Source: Phoebastria nigripes (taxonomy: Eukaryota; Chordata; Aves; Procellariiformes; Diomedeidae). From it: a DNA stretch of 64,000 bases. The translations under genes were made by a program, and so were the position numbers. The DNA is taken from assembly GCA_035582835.1 (NCBI GenBank), contig JAYKAV010001820.1, forward strand, positions 785,310-849,309, in the 5' to 3' direction. How positions within the stretch are numbered: position 1 is the stretch's first letter; every line of letters begins with the position of its first letter. The notes below the pieces were generated by a model. That model searched no databases and was not told the origin of the DNA. It saw nothing but the letters and a program-made list of their open reading frames with translations. Of this stretch, positions 1-11,600 are shown piece by piece.

Positions 1-2454
1 TTCTGAGGGCTCAGTAGTCTTCATTCTCCTGTCTTGTACCTATGGAGCCTTTCACTGCTGGGTGACACAGGCTTCCTCTTGCCCACCCCTGCTTTCCCTT
101 CTGTTCCCTCACATGGTGCGTTTTCCCCATGATCTCTGCACAGCGATGCCTTCCGGCTCCCAGACAAGACTCTTCTCTAGCAGGTCTTCCTACCTGAGGG
201 TTCCTTCTTCTAGGTTCTTCCTTCGATAGTGCCTCCAGTTTAGCTCCTTAATTTAACTACTGGCTGGATCTTAGCCATTTAAATCCTCCATCTACCTCCT
301 CCACTTCCCCCTCACTCTCACAGCTCTAGGAACACCAAAAGCCAGGAAAGCCCTTTTTCTCTTGTGAGTTATGCAGGCTTTCCTTCTCCCCAGTCCCAGC
401 CATCTACACTTTTTGCAACTGAAGCCAGAAGTTTTGCCCATTGTCCAAACTGGCTGTGATCACGGCAGTACTGAGCCCAAGATAAAGAGCAATGATTCAC
501 ACTCAGAGCTTTGCTACCCATACAGCTACTCCCTGAATTGCAGGAACCAAGCCTCGTTGCTAACACAACCCTTCATTGCAGTGCAGCTTTCAGAGCAACA
601 AGCATCTTGGGGTGGGTGGCCTCAGTGCCTCTGAAATAACAGGTCTGAAGCATCTCAAGCCAGACGCTCCCAAAAGAACCCACATTGAAAGACAGCGCCT
701 TTGTCTGAAAACATGGCTCTTCACTTTTAAAAGGCATAAGTGGTATACGGTTTTTCTGGCTTTGCTACCTAGCATCTTTTCTAATATACTAAGCCTAAGT
801 ATATCAATTCTCAGTGAGTGAAATGAGTGACAGGATTTACAAAGAATGTTAGCTCTGAAATACTGCACTGTCTCATGGTTCGAAGAAGCAATTAAACTTG
901 ATATAGTTGGAAGAACAAATAATCCCAAAGTGGAAAGCATACTTTCAGTTTTCAATGTAAACAAACAAAAAAAGCCATAAGAATGATGTGGTAACATACA
1001 GATCTAAATCATACACGCTGTTTCTGCTTCTGTATAATTTTGCTGCATTGCTTAGTAGGAACAATTCGAAGTGAAGAGCTGTCACCAACTGCCACTGAAC
1101 CTGCATCTCATCCTTTCTCATAAATTAGCAGAACTGTAAAGCTGCAACTATTACAAGCTTTTTAAGCACTTAAAATATGCCATTTTTTGTTTTTCCCGTT
1201 TGGCCAGCAAGTTAGTGCTGCAAATACTGCAAATTGATTCCAGTAGAGAAGAGAGAGGTTGGTACTTCTTGGTATGACCTTCTCTGTTTAGAAGGGTTTT
1301 CTTTGCAGCAGAAATTTGTCGTCACAGCACTAGTTCCAGCTACTGTACCAGAATATCCTGTTTGCAGCCAAAATGTCACATCTGTACTTTTGAATTAACC
1401 TTCTCGGCTTAACTCAAGGTCACTTCATTTTCTCCTTCAGCATTATTTAGCCACTTTCCCTCGCAATCCCTAGAAGAACCTCATGGTACTTCCAGTTCCT
1501 GCCACGTTTCATTTCCCTTCACACCTCCTCAAATGCCCTTTCAGTCTTTTCACATTTCTAGTCAATTCTGTCCTAACTGGTCTTCTGGTTTCCTGGTTCC
1601 TGTAGGTCTTGCCTGAGGTTTTCCTTCTGCTTATGCCCTTCGTGCTGCAGACAGCTGTGCAAGCTCTTCTCTACGACTGCAGAACTCCTCTTGAAACAGG
1701 CCCATGCACAAAGAATGCACCTCAGATCTGCACGCAGACATCATTGCCTGAGAGTGAAACACCCAAATGTGCATTGCCTGGTGTGTGCCCTGAGGGCAGG
1801 CTCCCACGCCAGCCTCCACCACAAGCTGAGTGTCCAGACAGAGCCGTGACACTCCTTGCCTGCAAGCCCAGTAGTCCCTTTTCCTTCATCCTCCCTGACA
1901 AATCTCCAGAGTCAATGAGGACACCACAGACCAAGATCTTATCCACTCTGCTGCTACAGGCAATCTCTTGGTCCAGAATACAGGAAATAAACCCAGCAAG
2001 TGGTTTTTTTTAACATTTTCCTATTGTGAAGAAAATCAGCTGGGATGTAGCCTACCCTTTTCAGTTTGGTATCATCTTTTAGAACAGAAAGTTTTGCCAG
2101 AAACTTCTTTTCAGCTAGAAGCACCTATTGACTTCTAACATTTTCTGGTACAGGATGGCAGGTCTGAGATAAAATTTGAATGGTGGCTAATTGACCATTT
2201 CAAAGTAAAGGAAAGATTTTCTAAAGATATCCCCAAAGTAATTTTGGATTAATTAATTTTCTTTTACTTAAAATAAAAGCATGCTGTTACAGTAGCATGT
2301 CAACGGAGTTCACAGTAAATGTCAGCAAATCCTTTAATGAAGCCTACTGTATTTGCATATGCAATTAATACTGCATACGGTAGCATTCAGTTTGTTAGTT
2401 ATCTCTTTAAACACTGTTCAGTAATCTGCACTTCAAGGAGTAACACACCATGCA
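1..2454. other. non-coding stretch, no gene recognised
   Basis: I see no exon, RNA gene or recognisable repeat here. The plus-strand open frame at 1609-2013 begins with TTG, not ATG, and its first ATG lies nine codons in. It looks hydrophobic then cysteine-rich, but no family is recognisable. By position this is inferred to be KCNIP4 intron. Confidence 0.6.
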
Positions 2455-2565
2455 AAGCTTTTAAAGTGCTTTACAAACATATTTCATTAATCTTCAGCAA
2501 CTTCTTAAAGGTACACATTATCATCCTTACTCTACCAATGGATAAAACTTTGCACAAAGAATTAA
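2455..2565 (-). repeat. MIR-like ancient SINE relic
   Basis: The plus strand reads aagtgctttacaaacatat, then a region resembling 'tcctcacaac..', then 'acattatcatcc' and 'ccaatggataaaact'. In order and spacing this resembles the reverse complement of the 3' half of MIR/L2-type elements (3' 'tgtaaagtgctt' word, then the 'ttttacagatgggaaact' word). It is very diverged, the boundaries are approximate, and the family assignment is from memory of the consensus. Confidence 0.45.
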
Positions 2566-3959
2566 TGTAGAATATTTCACAGGCATTTAGTGCGTAACCC
2601 TTAATAAGGCTTAAACCTAGTCATACATCAAGGTCCTAGAAGGAAACTGAAAAGGTCCAAGCACTGGCAATAGATACAACTAAAGCATGGGAATATTTCC
2701 ACAGGAGGAGAGATCAAATAGAATAGAGCTAGTTAAAAGAGAATGAACATATGGGAAAGGAGGCATAAGCAACCAGAGCACAACTTGCCAGTGCCTCTTC
2801 CCTCTTCATCACAGTTTAACAGAAAGCTGCAAGTGGAGATGCGCTGAAATTCAAAGGCAGGTCATTTAAAACGGAAACAATACTGTGTACAGCTAATGCA
2901 AACCCACAACCAGAAGACCTCTGTAGGGCAAGAAAGGGCTGGGGCCCGGGCCAGACCTGGGGACAGAGTGCCAGGTGCAGGGGGAGGCAGGAGCCCCCAC
3001 CCCCAAAGCTCGGCAGCAGCATCTCCCCTCCACAAGGCTGTAGCTCTGGCTCAGCCTCTGCATGGGCTGTGGGAGAAGTCAGCATGAGCAGCAGCTCTCA
3101 GTGAGCTCCCCTCATCACCTTGATCATGGCTGTTCTCTCCAAAAACACTTGTGCTCGAAATAAATGCAGCATGCCTTCCTCCTCCATCACCCTGCATAAA
3201 GATACCAACAAAGCAAAGATATACCATTACATTATGTTTGCTAAAATACATTGATGGAATCAAACCTGCTTTAGGTTGTTAATGAACAATACACCATGCA
3301 GGGTGTGGAAAGTGCCTCCCAGATAACAGTATTAATTCACAGCTGTTGGGGAGGATTTTATACTTTTCTTTTTAACCCTACCACTTCTCTTCCACTGAGG
3401 TTTCCTGCTCCTGCCTCTGCACTTGTCACTGTAAGAGTCATTAGGTCACCAAGGAGAAAAACATGAGAGGACTGACTGCATCTGTGCCTTTCAGAAGAAT
3501 AGTAGGGACAAAATAGGCTTGCAGCCAGGGCTGAGCAGCCTGCAGTTTGCATGCAACTTTTCCAAGTGCTCTGAAGAAGGTAATCTGGCCTGCTGTCAAA
3601 GAGTTGTAAGGAGGGGAATTATTTGATTGCTGAAAGTATTTGGTTTCTGAAATCAACAGGAAGACTACCTCAAAGATGAACATCTGAAATCCTTATGTAG
3701 GAGAAGGTGCTAGCTGGGAAAAAAGAAACCTTGGCTCCTATCATAGTAGAGAGTTTAATAATCCAGACTGCCAAATCAGGAAGATAAGGGGAATGCAGCT
3801 TTTTTGTGTGTGTGAGCATCTGAAAAAATCACCTTAAGCAACAAAGACAGCAGCCTCTAGGAAGTGGTAATATACAGACATGCCTGGAAAAAGCATGATA
3901 TTGCCAACAAGGTTGTTGAATTCAATATTTTTTTTCACATGAGATGTGGAAAAAACAAC
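2566..3959. other. non-coding stretch, no gene recognised
   Basis: Contains a GC-rich patch at about 2930-3080 with several G runs, which are spaced too widely for a strict G-quadruplex, and a short TG run near 3807. No supported exon or repeat family is visible. Confidence 0.6.
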
Positions 3960-5425
3960 TAGAAAAGGGGTCATCCAGACTGGATTCTAACCAAAAGTAT
4001 GGAAACTGATAAAATCAGTGACATGGGTCTAGATTTTTTAATAGGAAAGGAAGAGGTTAGAGGATACTTAGATAAGCCAGAGGTTTGGAAATTGGCTGGG
4101 CCTGATATAATTCATCCTTGGTTGATGAAATCTCAGGGCTTTTAGCAGCTGTTGGCAACCCAATGTTGAAGAACGGGGATGAGGTGCAGAAGATTGAAAC
4201 AAGATAAATACACTTCCTGTCTTTACAAAAGGCAGAGGATGAGGAGGTGGGGAATTAGATATCTATCAGCTTAGCTACAGTTCCTAGAAACAAATAAAAC
4301 TAAACAATTGGTAAGCAGAGAGAAAATCACAAGAAAATGAGTGGCTGACCGATTGGATCTGTTCAGAGTAATTGGTGTCAAACCAATCTCGTTTCCTTCA
4401 ATATTAAGACAATAGATTTTGTGTCACATCTTGATTTCTCTAAAGCTTTTCACAGTATTTCATCTCACTTTCCTGTATATAAGCTAAGAAAACACAGTCT
4501 GAATGAAAATACTAGGGGGTGGATGCAGAACTACTTGCATCGGAGTAGTGTCAAAGGTTCAGTCTCAAAATAGAAGATATAAAAAACCTGAGCCTCATGG
4601 GGGGCTGTCTTAGGTCTGGTATCAGTCATTATGAATGGCAGATGAATTAGTGTACTTACTAGATTTGCAAATAATACCAATCTGGGAAAGGGGGAAAATA
4701 GGTTGAAGATCAAATGCAGATTTAAAAAAGATCTTAAAAGTTGAAGCCTGAAAACAAACAAAACCAGGTTTCTGTTCAATAAGAACAAATGCAGAAATCT
4801 ACACCTATGCTGGAATAATCATCTGCACAAATGTAGGGGGGGGAAGAATTTTACAGGTATTAAAGCTTCATAAAAAGAATCAGGAGCTATAAAGGATCAA
4901 AACCCACATGTCACAAAAAACAGGCAAATACTTTTCTAGATGTACAAGCACAGAGATAGCTTGCAAGTCAAATGAAATAGTCCTTCTACTCTTCTCCACA
5001 CTATCAAGGCCTCAGCTGGATTACAAGATCCAATTTTGAGTCATGCACACCCAGAAAAGCATAAGCCAATTAAAGAAAGTCCAGAGCAGTGAGAATGATC
5101 AATAGTCTAATAAACGAGACCTAAACAAATTGAGGTTGCTCAGGAAAGGAGAGACCAAAAAGAGATGATAAGTACACAAAAGACCAGTGCAGAGGAAGAG
5201 GTTAATCTATTCTACATGTCCTTGGTGGATGAGAGAAATAACAAGCTTCAAGTTTAGCAAGGAAGAATCAATTTGGTATGAGGAAAAAGCTTTCCACTGG
5301 AGAAGGTAACAAAGCACTGAAATAAATTGCGTAGAGAGACTGTGGAGCCTTCATGTTGGGAGGGTTTTATGAACAAGTCAGAAAACAGCTGCCAGAAGCA
5401 GCCTTGGGGCAGATGTATGGATCAA
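3960..5425 (+). mobile_element. old, decayed CR1-type LINE (ORF2 remnant plus 3' part)
   Basis: Short translated islands match the CR1 reverse transcriptase in the right order, in shifting frames with many stops. AGPDIIHP is encoded at 4095-4118, an isoleucine/serine-rich 'NYRPISL'-like stretch lies near 4250, and LDFSKAF is encoded at 4430-4450. A degraded active-site box reads FANN at 4664-4675, where functional CR1 has FADD. Further on, near 5010-5150, are decayed copies of the 'GLEY..QFWAPH' and '[14 protein letters not shown]' regions that are intact in the CR1 copy at 33305-36246. The end near 5330-5425 resembles the 'HWNRLP' region and beyond. No 3' octamer tail is visible. It is far more diverged than the other CR1 copies here, so it belongs to an older subfamily. 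Boundaries are approximate. Confidence 0.8.
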
Positions 5426-5619
5426 ATTGGGTCCACAGGAGTCTATGCTATCGCTATGCCTCTGCTGCCTATGCCCACACTGCAGTCTGCCAGCTCACTT
5501 TCATACAAACCATGGGAAAATAATCAAAAGCAAACAGATATTCTGTATTTGGTATGGAAACTACCTAAAAAGGGTATCTTCCCCTTTCCTACTGAAGCCC
5601 TTCCACACCTTAATACCTT
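5426..5619. other. short non-coding stretch
   Basis: Lies between the old CR1 and a MIR-like relic. No gene is recognised; the overlapping open frames run through the CR1 3' end and are chance frames. Confidence 0.5.
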
Positions 5620-5770
5620 GCACGTCTATAATGCCCTAAGTGCTAAAGCTCTATACATACCTGTAGGTATTAAGACATATTAGGAGATGTGATAGATAAA
5701 ATTCCCAGCAAGAATGTGCAAGGTCACACAGAAAGTCAGTGACAGAGCAAATAACGCTGCTTCCTCTGGC
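5620..5770 (-). repeat. MIR-like ancient SINE relic
   Basis: The word aaggtcacacagaaagtcag at about 5720-5739, followed by 'tgacagagc', is a close match to the reverse complement of the MIR core ('ctctgccactgacttgctgtgtgacctt'). Upstream, 'gtaggtatta' and a 'tgctaaagctctatacata' stretch fit the rest of the element in the expected order. Family assignment is from memory of the consensus. Confidence 0.65.
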
Positions 5771-7494
5771 TCAGGCACCCTTGCTGTTGCCAGCTGCTCA
5801 CTCTCCCCTCAATTATTTTAATATGGATGTACAACGTTCATTAACCTTTCTCACCAGACCAGAAAACTAAAATCCAACTCCACTTTCCTGAGCTGCTCAG
5901 GAAGTTATTGCTGTCTCGTTCCCATACATACATTTAGAACCAATTTAATTTTCTGGACAGTAAATTGTTAATTATCAGAGTTCAGGCAATAGAGCTAGGT
6001 GTTACAGAATTACAGGCTCTGTATCAGCTAGTTGCCATGGTCTGGGACACGTCGATCCTGACTGAACTCTCTGCTAGAATTAGCACTCACTTCACACCAT
6101 AGGAAATAATAAAAAAAAAAAAAGTACCTATTTGCACCTCTCTGGGCCTGGTTCCCCACACAATACCTTAACACAAAACCATGCTCAGCAAGGAATTGAA
6201 TTCTGTGTTCCTTCTGGTGCATGCTAGGACACACTCCTGGGTCGCATCTGGACATAACTTCCTTCTGCAGCATGGGCCGCGGCCTGCTTCCTGAAAGTGT
6301 CATTTATTAACAACTGCTACTGCACAGACCTAGAATTCAATGCAGTTGTAGGAGATTTTTCCTGCTTTCCTGGCTTTTGGTACTTTACTTAAAGTTTGCT
6401 ACAGAGAGTCCTGCAAGTATTCTGGAGAGTAAATGCTCTGTGGGGTACCTGGTGGCCTGTGACTGGAAAGGGCTGGACTTGACATCAGCATCCTCCCTTC
6501 TCAGGTCCCTTTAGCTGTGCTCCTAGCTAAATCTGGAGTCGGCCAGCAGAGCCCCTGGGTGCTGACTCTGTGCTCGTCTATTCCTCCCACCCCCCTTTTC
6601 TATTTCTATCGCCTGTGTCCTGGTTTATGGTGGAGGGTGGCTGTCATATTGCTTCACTTTACTGAGAGATTTCTTTATAATTTGCATGCATGTGTATTTG
6701 CGTAATGGCATGCTGTGGAGTTCAAAGCTGTTTTCTCACTTTCAAAGTAGTCCTTGTGTGTAAGTTGTCCCAAGTCTGATGTGCACCAGGCTTGTATTTT
6801 TGTTCTTGATTGAGTACTGCTGCACTATATTCTTTTTAAAACTCTAGCTATTCTGGGAGANGTGTATAATTTAATATGTTCAATAGATTTCTTGTCAGGC
6901 ATTCATGTACAATTTCCTTCATCTTGCACTCAGATGTTTGATTTTCCACAGTAATTGGATTTGCTGCATTTGTGTTTACTTTTATGACCTATGGTAAATG
7001 CTGCTTTTTTAGCCGAGGACTATTAAAGGGTTTGCCGAAGCCTGCAGTAACCTACCATGTAGGTTTTCTGAAACTTACAATGCTAGTTTTCAGGCAATTC
7101 AGAATCCTTTTTACATAGGGTATTAACGTACAAATAAATATAGCCTGAACACTACATTAAGCAAAACCTCTTCTGTACAACAGTAGGTGTGGGCATGCAG
7201 TGTAACATTATTAACCTGCTCTATGGTTAGATGCACAGCAGTTCAGCACATTTACAGTAGGCCAGCCCCAAGTATCCAAGCAGAGACCAGGAAGAATAAC
7301 TTTGCTCACAGAAATTGCTCTAAAGCCCATTCACAGGCAGAACTGGCCTCCCCATTGAAAGCAAAATGAGAAATCTGAAGATACAGTGCAGGGGAGACCT
7401 TCAAAACCTTCTACAGGGACAGAGCCAATGTCCTAGGGAACTTAAGAGCTATGAAGCTGATCTAGGACTGCAGAAAACAAAAGCTGTGAAGATG
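5771..7494. other. non-coding stretch, no gene recognised
   Basis: A poly-A run lies near 6110-6123 and the first isolated N is at 6861. No exon, RNA gene or recognisable repeat is visible. Confidence 0.6.
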
Positions 7495-7590
7495 ACTGCT
7501 GTATGACATCTGAAGCCTAGTCACACCATCTCTGCCTGTAAAACCGAAATCAAGATAAACAATCTCCTTTGCAAGCTTTATGAGACCTGC
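7495..7590 (+). repeat. MIR-like ancient SINE relic
   Basis: The plus strand reads 'actgctgtatgacatctg', then 'ctagtcacaccatctctg', 'cctgtaaaaccgaaatc' and 'agataaacaatctcc'. This tracks the MIR core 'agctgtgtgaccttgggcaagtcacttaacctctctg...ctgtaaaatgggaataa' with many changes. It is diverged and the boundaries are approximate. Confidence 0.5.
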
Positions 7591-8599
7591 TAAGGACAAG
7601 TGGAAGACTTACTGTTGGGATGGGGGGGCTGCCATCCCATAACTAAGCAAGCAGGCTCTTTGCTTCTGCCAGCTTTATTAGTACATTACCTAGTTCTTTA
7701 TTTTGGAACCAGTTTCCTTTCCTATCAAATAGATGTGGGAGAGTCAGAGCTGTAGGGATGAAGGCAGGTAAGGAGAGAGGCCAGGAGTAATGATGGCTTA
7801 AAAGACAGGGCTTCAGGAAATCATGCAGAGGGCACACTTTTTAATTTTTCTCTGATGCTTGCACTGGTGGTCCTCACGTTTCTCCTACAAGTCCCATCAC
7901 ATTTGTTTTCTTTCTTCTTCTCAACAATANGTGCATATTGTATCTGGGGTTGTCATTTGTGCTCAGTACTCACTGTAGCTGCTTTCAACCTTTTCCTTTT
8001 GTATTTAAAAAGCCCAGCTGGGAGTTCTAAGCAGCTGAGCTCAAAAAGATGCTTTTAAAATCAAGAAGCAAAAGTGCAAACAGCTGCAGGGAACTCTACT
8101 GAAACCTTCAAAAGGTGGAAAGGAGCATAAATGCTCCAGTACAGCCTGCTGATTCACTGCTTGTTCATGCAGGATGAAAACCTGCCAGCAGTGGCTGCAC
8201 TCTGTATGGCAATCCAGATGGGCTTGTTCTGAGCGGGACTGACCACGTTTCTCCTGTACGCCTTTGCAGGGACAAGCTGGTGCTAAGAACTTGGTCCTTA
8301 CAGCATTCCCCTGTATTCATCAAACTCTCCAGCCTGCAGGGAGTCTCAGCATAGGATCCTCGGGTTTTACAAATATGAAGAGAAAAATCAAGGAAAAGTA
8401 GGTGTCCAGCAGTAGGTAAGGGACAGCGGACAGTAAGCAGATGACCCATAACAGCCAATGCTCCTCCTGACAGGGAGAAACAAGCCAGCATGCAATCCTG
8501 CTAGGAAATAAACTTAGGTCAACAGGAAGCAAGTGACATGTTCATGTTCTTGGGAAAGAAAAACAGGGAAAGCAATTACTGGAGCTATCCCTACTTATA
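7591..8599. other. non-coding stretch with a G-rich hairpin
   Basis: Holds a perfect 8-bp inverted repeat, TGGGATGG at 7616-7623 and CCATCCCA at 7632-7639, with an 8-nt G-rich loop. No gene is recognised. Several overlapping minus-strand open frames at 8165-8532 have no recognisable protein features. Confidence 0.5.
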
Positions 8600-8695
8600 A
8601 AGGGGGAAAAAACGTCATAGGGTATGGTAAAGGAAGCAGATAAGCGACAGCATGGGCAACAGATTCAGGTCTCCCAAGTTCCAGTACTGTGTAAT
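8600..8695 (-). repeat. possible MIR-like relic (weak)
   Basis: The plus strand 'gcgacagcatgggcaacaga' followed by 'ttcaggtctcccaagttcc' and 'agtactgtg' is reminiscent of the reverse-complement MIR 5' half ('agtggcagagctgggattagaacccaggtctcctgactcc'). The match is loose and could be chance. Confidence 0.3.
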
Positions 8696-11600
8696 GATTT
8701 GCTTTTATCATCCTAGTAAGTTTTCAAGTTATATTAGACTGGTAGAGCAGCTTGCTTGCTGTCCTAGACCTGATACCCCTTGAGTTGCAATGTATCCCCA
8801 CACACCAAAAGAAAGCCCCAGGATGTGTCCACCAGCTGCTGCTTATGCAGACATCAGCCTGCCTTTGCACGAGCATCGGTCCCACACAAGGGCGCCCTTA
8901 AGGACTGGCCATGGACAAAATGGGAGAGCAGAAGGGGTCCTCTGGTCCATAACTTCTCTTTGGTCCACTGAACTCTGACCTGTCCATCCCCATCTCCTGA
9001 GATGCCACAGAAGTGCTTTTTCTTCAGGCTATTTCACTCCTATGGGCTCCCTTTATCCTTTTTTACAGTGTGGGAATATACCTCCTGAAGTGGGATCCTT
9101 GAGGTCCTCCTCTTGTGTTCATTTCTGGGCTGCCTCTTCACCCTGTGCTTTTTGGTTCATACAAGGCAATGATCCTCCACCCTCAAAAGATAACTCCGAT
9201 TCTCATACAGCGTTTAACACTGTGACATCTGATAGAACTACAGTATATCACCACTGAGGCAGAAGAAAATGACTTACCTACATTTTCCATGAAATACATT
9301 AATTCAATGTATATTAACCAAGGCACTACAAATTAGTGACTGTATGTGAGACAATGTGAGCTCAAAGCATTGAAAAATGTGCTATAGAAAGCACAATATT
9401 TTGAACTATATGATAAATGAAAGCTAAGATGCATCACAGTTTTATGGGGTACCTCTTCTTTTTCCCCTCCTAAAATATGCAGTATTTTTTACAGTAAAAT
9501 TTTCACAAGAATGAACTGGGGAAAAAAAAAACTTTCTGAAGATGTCAGAATTAGGACATCTCAACATTGTTGGGATGTTTATTGAATTCATATTTTTCCA
9601 GTTCATCAAATGACACAATAGAAGAAATTCTTTAAGAATAGTAACAATTCAGAGGTCAGGACAAAAGGCAAAAAAAGGGGACAATTTCGACTATTGGTAA
9701 AATCCTTTGAATCCAGGAGAACTGAACTATGAAGCAATTTTAAGCACAGAAGCATCCAGTTAGGACAAAAGTGGGTCAGGTTTTTAATGGAAAAGCATAG
9801 ACTAAAGCAAAAAGTTTTTTTCCACTTCACAGTACAGCAAACTTGGATTAAATAACAAGCCTGAAGCTAGAGGTTGTGTCAAAATGTACTTGGTATTACT
9901 TAGTAAGTAGAATCCCGTGAGTGCCCCAGAGAGATGATGTCCACCACATTGGACTCTGTCGGAATCGAGGGGCCACAGAAGCTCCCCTAACTTCAGAAAG
10001 ATCTGAGATGATGAAGCTGTAAATAGAGACGGGCTTTCATATCAGCTCACCGTTATCTTACATCCAATTTTCACCTGCCTTGTCCTACTGTAGGATTTTT
10101 CAGTGATACTTATGTTCCCTTGTGAAGGGAGGTACAATGCTGATGTGGAGCCATGCACCATTACCGATGTGTTAACAGCAGCTCCACCAAGACAACAGCT
10201 CGCAGTGACACTCAGAGCTCACCCTTTCTTGTGCTGATACAACTTCCCCTGGGGACAGGTAGCAGTTCCTACATGAAAAAAGAAGTCTCATAGTTTTTTT
10301 GGAGACCAATTAGGATGGTAAAACCTATGCTGTTCCAGTTGTGAGCTTCTTTAAGTTTTCCCGGCTCCTCTTGAGCTTTAAAATGTTCCTCTAGAGCCTC
10401 CCAGGGCACTGTCTCCAAGGATGCCCACTCTTATGCTCAGCGGCATCGTGTATCACCATGTATTTGTAAATACAAATATTTTAATCTAGTTAGGATAAGA
10501 GTATGCATCACTAGCAAGCCTCAGCAGCACTGAGCCTGGCTGTACTCACTATGTATTAGCTGCAGCTCAACAGCACAAATCCATTCTTTACCCCCTAGCT
10601 CAAGGACCTTCTTGGTCTCTGGGGCAGAAGTAGTTTATACAACTGGAGCATGAAGTTTTGTGCTGTTTGTGAGGCTTTTTTATTATGACTATTTTTTTTA
10701 ACTCCTTTGTTGGGTGTTTAGGTGAAGAAGCTGCCTGGTATGCACTTGAAGGGACAGTGTACCAATTGCTCATAGTCACAAGACCCTAATGTAGTAGCCA
10801 AAGAGGTTGTACATGTTTCTGGCTTCTCAGACACAATGAAGCAGTGCTTCAGCATGGCTGGGGGAATCTTTTACAGATTTTGTCATGTTGAAACTTATAT
10901 AAATCTATAGTCTACAATCTTAGTTAATACAGGAAATAGTCTAATTATTAATGTGAATGTATCAACATCTGAGAAGTCTTCTCTCAATGAAAACACCAAA
11001 TAAATTAANTGAAAAAGAATCATGAAATACTTCTTTTCTTTACAAGAGTTCTGATCCAAATCATGACACAAGTGAATTTGTGGTTGCACAAGCATATTTA
11101 AAGCCCCATAAAACAGGGCATTTCACTAGCTCACAGCAAAACGACTCCTCATCCCCACCTAGTGACAAAGGTGAAAAAATTGTTCAGCTTTCATTAAAAA
11201 CCAAATGGGCTCCACTGGGTATCACAGCTATGCACACACAACGGGCACTGCAGTCCACCTGCAACTAAACCTACTTCAAGCTAAGCTGCAATAAGTTATT
11301 CAAACTGTTTCATTATCTCATGAGATAAGAATATAGAGTGGTTTGATCATACNTGTATTAAGTGGGATTTTTAAAGGTTATAGAAACCTTTAAAATATTA
11401 TTTTAAGTGCCAATAAGTTAATCTTACATTGCGCCAAAGCTGCCTCTGCCTTTGAGCAAATAGCTATGCTTATAAAACCCAACTGAACAACTGGACTTTA
11501 TATGCAGCCTCCTTTCATATGTACACAGGTTATTTTCCTGACAAAAATATTGATGAAACAACAATTGAAATGAGGGCAGCNATCCTTAAATCAAAGTGAA

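Noticed and set aside
590..997. 135-codon minus-strand frame
   Set aside because: No recognisable motif; composition matches surrounding non-coding DNA.
1609..2013. 134-codon frame that looks like a secreted cysteine-rich protein
   Set aside because: It begins with TTG, not ATG. The region has no recognisable family and no supporting splice structure, so the hydrophobic start and seven cysteines are probably chance.
2941..2992. possible G-quadruplex
   Set aside because: Four G runs are present, but two of the loops are too long for a strict motif.
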